A DNA stretch of 64,000 nucleotides, from contig OY783209.1 in NCBI GenBank assembly GCA_963678705.1, positions 7,874,001-7,938,000 on the forward strand. Direction: 5' to 3'. Source of the stretch: Panorpa germanica. Its lineage: Eukaryota > Arthropoda > Insecta > Mecoptera > Panorpidae. Numbering within the stretch: position 1 is the stretch's first letter; each line of letters starts with the position of its first letter. Position numbers and translations under genes: made by a program. Positions 57,930-64,000 of this stretch are shown here, piece by piece. The notes beneath the pieces were generated by a model. It saw nothing but the letters and a program-made list of their open reading frames with translations. It was not told the DNA's origin and made no database searches.

Positions 57930-58260
57930 GTCCCGTATCAATGTTTGGCAATTATGTCTATTAAATCCGACGATAGATGTCAATGTGGTAAAGAAGGAAC
58001 TTTGGATCATATTATATTTGAATGCATAAATTATAGTTTAAAAAGATTAAAATTCAATTGTGAAGTATTAGATGTGATTAAAACTTTTCCTGTTAATACT
58101 AAATATTTGTTAAGTGATTACAAATTTATTAGTGAATTATTTAAATATTTAGAAATATTTATAAAATAGAATTATAAAATGTTAAATATGTATAAAAAAT
58201 GTTAGATGGTGGCTATGACGAATAAAAGTCAAGGCAAATAAATAAATAATAATAAAAAAA
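57930..58260 (+). pseudogene. Non-LTR retrotransposon zinc-knuckle tail, AT-rich family
   Basis: The plus strand reads MSIKSDDRCQCGKEGTLDHI then IFECINYSLKRLKFN, a CxC...H....C tail, ending at 58169. The 3' UTR contains GACGAATAAAAGTCAAGGCA and an AAATAAATAAATAATAATAA tail. It matches the minus-strand copy at 17505-17800. It is 5'-truncated, with no RT domain. Confidence 0.8.
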
Positions 58261-58271
58261 ACCTCGGAAAC

Positions 58272-58697
58272 ATGCTTTAATTTCTATTAAACTACCAGAA
58301 CTTCAAATGTCCAACTACTTTTAAAAACTCGCTACATTTTAGGAGATATTAACAATTAAAAAAGTCATTTTTTCCTTAAATTATTAAAGTGACCCAACGT
58401 TATAGAAAATTCCAATACATGTTACGCCACATGTACCAAATATGCCATCCTTTTTATACAACAGAGACGCTTAAGAGTGTGTGTGTGATATGTTATTTAC
58501 TACTAACAGCTGAGTTGTTTATCTGAATTACTTGTTACTACTTATATCTTTTAAAACAAGCGGGAAAACTGAAATTCAAATTTGATATAGCTATAACACA
58601 ATAAACATTTAGATATTAAAACAAAATAAAAACGCCAATATACATATATTAACATTTGTTTCAATCAAAAATTAAAAAATGATTTCACAAGCCCATT
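58272..58697 (+). repeat. Family 1, copy L (old, divergent)
   Basis: Recognisable from TTTAATTTCTATTAAACTAC, GGAGATATTAACAATTAAAA and the end TTCACAAGCCCATT, but with many substitutions. Its centre (ATACAACAGAGACGCTTAAG) is a decayed type-2 hairpin, suggesting that the hairpin is ancestral. Confidence 0.72.
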
Positions 58698-59032
58698 TTA
58701 CACGGTTCAAATAATTATTAAATTTAAAAACAAAAATTAATTAAAAACATATATAACTAAATTAAAACATAGAAATGTTAGCTAAATAAAATGGTGGCAT
58801 TAAATGTACATATGTTTAATACAAAGCTGTCAAATACATTAAGGCAATCCAATCCGCTTATTTAAATGTTTCAATTAATAAAAAATAAAAACCATAATAC
58901 AAATATGTATTTGATAACCATAACGCTTCAAAGAATTGTGTTAAACCAAACGATGAAAAGTCATAAAAAAAGTAAACACAACTGAAAAGCAAATTGAAAA
59001 TGGCGAATGAAAGCTTTATAGATATGTGTATA

Positions 59033-59358
59033 GCAGGGGTGGTCAAGCATCGGTTTTATTTGGTAGTGGACTTTTATATAAATTTGTAAATAACATTATT
59101 AATTTATTTAACGTCTGCCAATTCTTTTACATTCAGAGAGATGTTACCAATGAAAAAAAATTGTCATTATCTTTTCATAAGAATATTCTTTCTCTTTCTA
59201 ATATCATACATTTAAATGGAGTTATAGTTGTTGTCTCTTTTACATTTAAAAATATTTATTTTAGTAGAGATAAAATTCCACATTCATTTCATCAGAATAT
59301 CATAGAAAAAGAAACAGGATATATCTGTTTTAGTGGTTTATCTGCAACTCACACCGCT
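59033..59358. mobile_element. Decayed hAT-like element
   Basis: Left CAGGGGTGGTCAAGC and right ACTCACACCGCTG are imperfect inverted repeats of the CAGGGGTGG type common among hAT elements. The 8-bp flanks do not match well. The 112-codon plus-strand frame spanning it has no transposase motif that I recognise. Confidence 0.45.
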
Positions 59359-59629
59359 GCCTAATAAGTTTACATAATGTTCATAAATTAGTACACAGTT
59401 TATGTATATATTAAATGTAATTTGTAATTAACTAAATCTAGAAAATATATCTCTGGTTCGGAGATCAAACCCGAAGCGTCTAGCATCAATGTCGTCGCCT
59501 ACCAATTTTTAATTATTTATAATTTTAATAATAGAGTAGAATAAAATTGTTATATAAACTTCTTTAATTAATTATTGCAATTCAGTAAACATTTTAGTCA
59601 ACTAAACAGAATCCATCAATCTTACTTAC

Positions 59630-59808
59630 GCGGAAGCTGTACCTGGAAATGCACTTTGAGTTTCCCAGTTGTCAATTCTTTTCATTCTATCTGTGGGACT
59701 GGTACAGCGGTGCAGCTTGTCAAGCTGAGGCTGTAATATCGCGGAGTGCACACTACGTCTGTGTCATTCAGAAAGGATTATTTCCAGGACCTGCAGTTAG
59801 CCGACTAT
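59630..59808 (-). other. Candidate noncoding 5' exon of the Beat gene
   Basis: On the minus strand a strong donor CCGC|GTAAGTAAG ends a 179-nt segment that begins after TATGCAACAG. The segment is much less AT-rich than its surroundings and has stops in all three minus frames, so if it is an exon it is untranslated. It lies 3.7 kb upstream of the signal-peptide exon in the right orientation. It also has an open plus-strand frame (59649-59834), for which no support was found. Confidence 0.35.
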
Positions 59809-60325
59809 CTGTTGCATATTTGATTAGAACGTAATATACTATATTTTCCACTCATGAAATATTCAGTTTAAAAAAACTACGTCGAATGATTTTATGTCTT
59901 TTGAAAATGAAAGAAAAACAGGTAAAGGAATGGAGTAATATAATAGTTTCGTAGAATTAAAACAATTGAGGTTATGTACTGTGTATATTTTTTGTTTAAA
60001 TCCCAGCTGTCACTTTCGACTGTTGCGCGTAGAGAACAAATAGGAACATATACCTTTCTCTCTCGTACACATCTTGGACACACTCTTAATCTATAATCTT
60101 AATAGATATATGCTCTAAGGTCATAGCAGAGACATTTCCTATGAAGACGGAAGATTTTTAAAAATGTATTTTAATTCATAAGTTACAATCTGTCCCAAGA
60201 GATATTCGCCAAATTTTGGAATTTAGTAGATAAACATACGTCTGATTTAAAAAGATTAAAAAGATAAAGACCCGGTTGTTGATCTAACTATTCATCGCAT
60301 ATATTGGTAACTAATTTTTCAAATT

Positions 60326-60654
60326 TAAGGGGCGGCTTTAGCCATTGCGAGGCCCTGGGCAGCAGATCTTTGCGAAAACCCGGACATCAGAACTTTTGAA
60401 GGCACTTGTTCTTTGTATACTTTATGTAAATTGTAAGTAAGTGTTTTTGATGATAATTGACGAGAAAGAAAATTTTATATTGGAAATGTTATAAAAGTTA
60501 ACAATCACAAAGACGATAAATATTACTAATGATAAACTAAGGTACATGAATGCCTTAAAAGATATACGCAGTGATTCAAGTGGGATTTCTAAAGAGCGAG
60601 GCGCGAGATTCAAATACATATATCCGGACGGTTACCCTGCTTGCCACCCCTTAA
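60326..60654. repeat. Probable TTAA-flanked or hAT-like decayed element
   Basis: TTAAGGGGCGGCTTTAGCCA at the left and TTGCCACCCCTTAA at the right form a short inverted repeat with TTAA on both sides. GCGAGGCCCTGGGC inside recalls hAT-type ends, so the class is ambiguous. Confidence 0.45.
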
Positions 60655-61243
60655 GGTAGTTGGATCGTAAAATGACTTTTCAAAGGATTTTAATAAAACT
60701 TCATTTAATTGCTCTTTAATTAATTATAAGACATATTGACCTCAGGTCGATTAAAATTTACCACTCCATTATTGAGAAAAACGATATTAAAGTTTTGTTA
60801 TTTTAACACAGGCTCTTATGGGAAATAGTAATTTCAATGTTATTTTTATCGAATAAAATAAAAACGATTCAAAGGAATTGAATAAAAATTTAATATATTA
60901 TAGAAACAGTAGTTATTAATCACATAAAAAAAAATGGAAATTATTGTCCACGCCATTACAGAAATAAAATTTTGTAAACATTGAAAATACGTGTATATAC
61001 GTGTATGTATGTGAATATACGTGTAGATACTATTTACATGTAGTGAGAACAGTGAGAATACGTGAATGTATATACGTGTATACGTGTATGTATGTGTAGA
61101 TACTATTTACATGTGTGAGAACAGTGAGACTGTACTTTCACAAAAGTTTTTAACGAGACTATTTGACACTAACGTTCCAGCTACATTATAATTTTAGGTT
61201 GCTGAGTTATACTTTTGAGCATGACTATCTCGGACCAACTACC
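60655..61243. mobile_element. TTAA element, 589 bp, distinct family
   Basis: TTAA at 60651-60654 and 61244-61247 flanks ends GGTAGTTGGATCG and CGGACCAACTACC, an inverted repeat of about 13 bp with one mismatch. It contains the tandem TACGTGTATG region at 60985-61128. Noncoding; piggyBac-like by target site only. Confidence 0.72.
60985..61128 (+). repeat. Tandem duplication rich in TACGTGTATG
   Basis: A unit of about 75 bases ending GATACTATTTACATG, then TGAGAACAGTGAGA, occurs twice, preceded each time by variable TACGTGTA/TATGTATGTG repeats. It is internal to the 589-bp TTAA element. Confidence 0.75.
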
Positions 61244-61874
61244 TTAAGGCCGCCTCTGTTCATAGTTATCGCAATAGTTATCACCACTTCCAATAAATTC
61301 GGTTGTAGCGCTCTTTTATATTTTGTGCAAAAGTGTTCTACACAATCATTAAATGAACGTCAAACAATTCTAAAATAAAAATAACTCAAAATCATTATCG
61401 TAAATAGCTCTTCTCTGTCATAATTATGGAATTAGTAGATGACACATAACATTATGTACACTTATGACAAAATTTTGTATTGCATTAAAATGTATTTAGA
61501 GTAGTATCTCTAAATTATCACTGAGGAAGTATACTGTGAAAAGAAAAAAATGATGACAAGGGACAGAGAAGGAAGGATGTAGATGGCGGAAGTACAGAGA
61601 AAAGGGATGGAATCAAAAATGAAGCGGGAACGGTACTAGGAAAAGTAGAATGTAGGAAGATATAGGCAAATTAAAAGAATGCAGAAAGATAAAACAAATT
61701 CAAGCATTAGTTATATTTTAAGTCTGGTTAAATTTATCTTAATTTATGGTAGAGTAATGCAGTTAGAAGTCTACATTGGGAAGTTTTTATGGTGTGGGCA
61801 TATCTATAAGTGGTTCAATACGGGGAGAACAAATTTGACATATTTATAAGATACGAACGATATAAAATATTTAC

Positions 61875-61929
61875 CAATTCGAACATATCGCCTGATTGAC
61901 TCCTAGGAAGAGTTCTTTCACAGCGTCAC
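61875..61929 (-). other. Candidate small 5' exon of the Beat gene
   Basis: On the minus strand TTTATTTTCAG precedes GTGACGCTGTGAAAGAACTC, and the segment ends CGAATTG|GTAAAT, 55 nt with good acceptor and donor. One frame is open (DAVKELFLGVNQAICSN). It is upstream of the ATG exon, so the simplest reading is an untranslated exon with a short upstream ATG, but a coding exon of another gene is possible. Confidence 0.4.
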
Positions 61930-62224
61930 CTGAAAATAAAATAACAATATTAGATAATGTTTGTTTTTAAAATATGATGTAACATGTATTGATAACTAAT
62001 ATAAACATGAACAATTCAATAGAAAAAAAGTACGATTAGGTGAAATGTGATTTTGTAACGTATTACGTAACATTATTAACATAACAGGTACCTTCTTTAT
62101 CATATTTAAACCTTAAATACACGTGACTCTATTTAATAGCAATGCATATAGTACGTTTATTACTTATGCGTTTCACTGCACACATTAATTTTACGTTTTA
62201 ATGTTTTAAAGGCTCAAGCAGCTA

Positions 62225-62400
62225 CATAATAAATTAGCCGTTCGTGGTTTGGGTAACCGTCCACCTTACGAAGTTCGACGTCACCTGTCGTCCCACCTGA
62301 CGCCACCCAGCGCCCCCGACCTGCTCCAACCGCGAGACACGCACACATAGGGGTATCCATGGATACGGCTTGTAAGCAGTCGCATTCAATGACATAAACC
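62225..62400 (-). promoter_or_regulatory. CpG-rich patch, possible distal promoter or first exon
   Basis: The plus strand reads CGTCCACCTTACGAAGTTCG, CCACCCAGCGCCCCCGACCT and CAACCGCGAGACACGCACAC, the most CpG-dense stretch near the gene. On the minus strand several possible donors follow (TAAG|GTGGAC, ACAG|GTGACG). It lies about 300 bases above the candidate exon at 61875. A 117-codon minus-strand frame covers it but has no recognised domain. Confidence 0.3.
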
Positions 62401-62658
62401 ACACACACACATACATACATTAGAAAAAAAAATAGGTACAAGAAAATTTTCTTAGAAATATTTATTTGTTTTTCAATTTTCTCTATTTTAACTAATGAAA
62501 TGGCTATTTCAAGTAAAATGAGTGAAGAGACTGATAGTCTTTGCAATTGCGTAGTTTCTTTTATCATTCATTTTACTAAGTTTATTAAATTATCACAGTA
62601 AATTTATAGATTGTATTTCTAATATAACATTAATTTTATTTAAGCAATTTTCCTGCCC

Positions 62659-63287
62659 AATGGGCTTGTGTCCTATGTCTTAATTTCTATAAAAGTGTAC
62701 TATATATTGATAAAGTGGGTTACTAGAACCTCAAATGTTCAATTATTTTTTAATAACTCCTTATATGTTAAGAGATATTAACAATTAAAAAAGTCATTTT
62801 GTCTCTTTAATTATTAAAGGGATTCAACGTTATACACATTCCAAGTGCATGTGACATCACAATTGCTGCCAACCTTACAGCTCATAAATCTCTGCTATAT
62901 GTATTTATATATCAAAATATCAAATATTATTTACAACTATTTCAAGGAACAATAAAATTCCAATATTATGTCTGCCTTAGCAGGGTTCAATAAAATAAAA
63001 ACCTATTATTCTTTGACTTGATTTGATTATTTGATTACCAACAGCTACAAAACATTACCACTGCACTGACCTACTCAGCAAATAACTGACGTTAAAATGC
63101 ATTTCAAGTCATAAAAATATGGCCGACCATTTCTAGCGCTAAAACTATAATTCAAACTTTTAATTGCTATGTCTCTGTCAATATTTAGATATTTAATAAA
63201 ATAGACACGCCAATACACATTTATTAACATCAATTTCAATCAACAATTGAAAAATCGACCACTAAAAAATGAGGACACAAGCCCATT
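62659..63287 (+). repeat. Family 1, copy M (complete, 629 bp, type 3)
   Basis: This is the reference copy: left end AATGGGCTTGTGTCCTATGT, right end GAGGACACAAGCCCATT, with 16-bp perfect inverted ends (AATGGGCTTGTGTCCT). The arms differ beyond that. The centre is type 3 (ATCACAATTGCTGCCAACC). Flanks (TGCCC, CTGTT) show no duplication. No transposase is encoded. Confidence 0.95.
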
Positions 63288-63779
63288 CTGTTAATCATGA
63301 AACTATTTTGCATATATTAAGTCAGTACAATGTAACTAATTTGTTGCACAAAATTCAACCAATAACAAGTAAAGCTTTAGCGTGTTTTATTTAACAGCTA
63401 AGGGTATTTTGTTTTATGGAAAAATTATCTTTATTTCAATCTCTTAGACTTAACTTAAAAGTAATAGACTTTTAATTAAAAACAATTGCAAATTATTGCG
63501 CCTACTGTATACATCCATATACATAAACGATAAGAGGATGCTTGTAACTAAATCATGTGTAAATTGTATTTATACACCAAATACATAATTAAAATAGTAA
63601 TTACTATATTGCTAATGAAATGAAAGTTGGATGTTAATGAAAATATAATGAGGCATACATTGAATTGCACTAATGTATTGCATTTGGAAGTGTTTTAACC
63701 AAATGTAAGTCAACATAGGCGTCGGCAGAAAGGGGTACATATACGTACATATTATCGAATATATAAAATATATAAAAAA
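63288..63779. other. AT-rich stretch without recognised features
   Basis: No exon, RNA gene or repeat match was found. Confidence 0.5.
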
Positions 63780-63965
63780 TCAGTCTCCTTATGTTTGTGC
63801 TAGCAAAACTCGAAAAGTAGTCGGTCGATTGACTTGAAATTTTGCATTCGAATGCTAAGCGCATGTTTCATTTCTTTCTGTGTCAGTGTTTGTGCCTTTT
63901 AATTACTTTCTCATTCATTTCATATCAGATTGAGTCACAGCGAATCGTTGCCCGGTTTAGATAAT
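63780..63965 (+). repeat. Longer copy of the repeat tail seen at 18240
   Basis: It ends TTCATTTCATATCAGATTGA, then GTCACAGCGAATCGTTGCCC and GGTTTAGATAAT, parallel to 18240-18335. Upstream GTCGGTCGATTGACTTGAAA is probably part of the same element. Noncoding here. Confidence 0.5.
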
Positions 63966-64000
63966 TGAATATACACATTTTTACATTTTGTTTCTATATG

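Noticed and set aside
59026..59364. 112-codon plus-strand frame
   Set aside because: It is bounded by hAT-like inverted ends and shows no transposase or host-protein motif.
59452..59505. Possible tRNA-like B box (GGGTTTGATCTCCGA on the minus strand)
   Set aside because: I could not find an A box or a cloverleaf around it. No tRNA gene elsewhere in the window was convincing either.
62214..62567. 117-codon minus-strand frame
   Set aside because: It joins an AT-rich hydrophobic part to a CpG-rich low-complexity part without any recognised domain. A promoter or untranslated exon explains the composition better.

Overview
This is an AT-rich animal (insect-type) nuclear genomic window. It contains the 5' part of one interrupted host gene on the minus strand, and almost everything else is transposon-derived. 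No operons, ribosome binding sites or CRISPR arrays are expected or seen. The insect assignment rests on the host gene (a Beat/beaten path-family immunoglobulin protein), a mellifera-type mariner remnant, a copia LTR element with the insect-type copia leader, and non-LTR retrotransposon tails. The order cannot be fixed from the sequence.

Host gene: five coding exons on the minus strand join in frame with GT/AG sites. They are a signal-peptide exon (55924-55972), the first half of Ig1 (11456-11661), the second half of Ig1 (5506-5641), the first half of Ig2 (4537-4670) and the second half of Ig2 (3099-3351). Together they give about 259 residues. The first coding intron is about 44.3 kb (11662-55923). 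The C-terminal exon(s) must lie below position 1 or were not recognised. Upstream of the ATG there are a TATA-like proximal promoter candidate (about 56074-56104), a GC/CpG-rich patch (56470-56720), two splice-flanked exons that look noncoding (59630-59808, 61875-61929) and a second CpG-rich patch (62225-62345). These may be distal 5' UTR exons and promoters.

Mobile DNA: the most abundant family (here 'family 1') is a roughly 630 bp non-autonomous element with 16-bp terminal inverted repeats beginning AATGGGCTTGTGTCCT. There are 14 full, deleted or decayed copies, in three structural types. Other families are TTAA-flanked elements (four copies of a 685 bp type, one of a 589 bp type), a Harbinger-like element with a TTA duplication, hAT-like elements with 8-bp duplications, two TA-flanked foldback elements and decayed non-LTR retrotransposon 3' ends. 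There is also a mariner fragment, an RNase H fragment, a probable solo LTR with an adjacent perfect palindrome, and several unclassified dispersed repeats.

The youngest insertion is a copia-like element (34757-39015). Its LTRs are identical by eye, it has a 5-bp target duplication, and it has one long open gag-pol frame that lacks the reverse-transcriptase catalytic core. I found no convincing new multi-gene system. The best leads are this RT-less but apparently recently inserted copia element, the palindrome at an LTR primer-binding site, the structural types of family 1, and the distal noncoding exons of the Beat gene.
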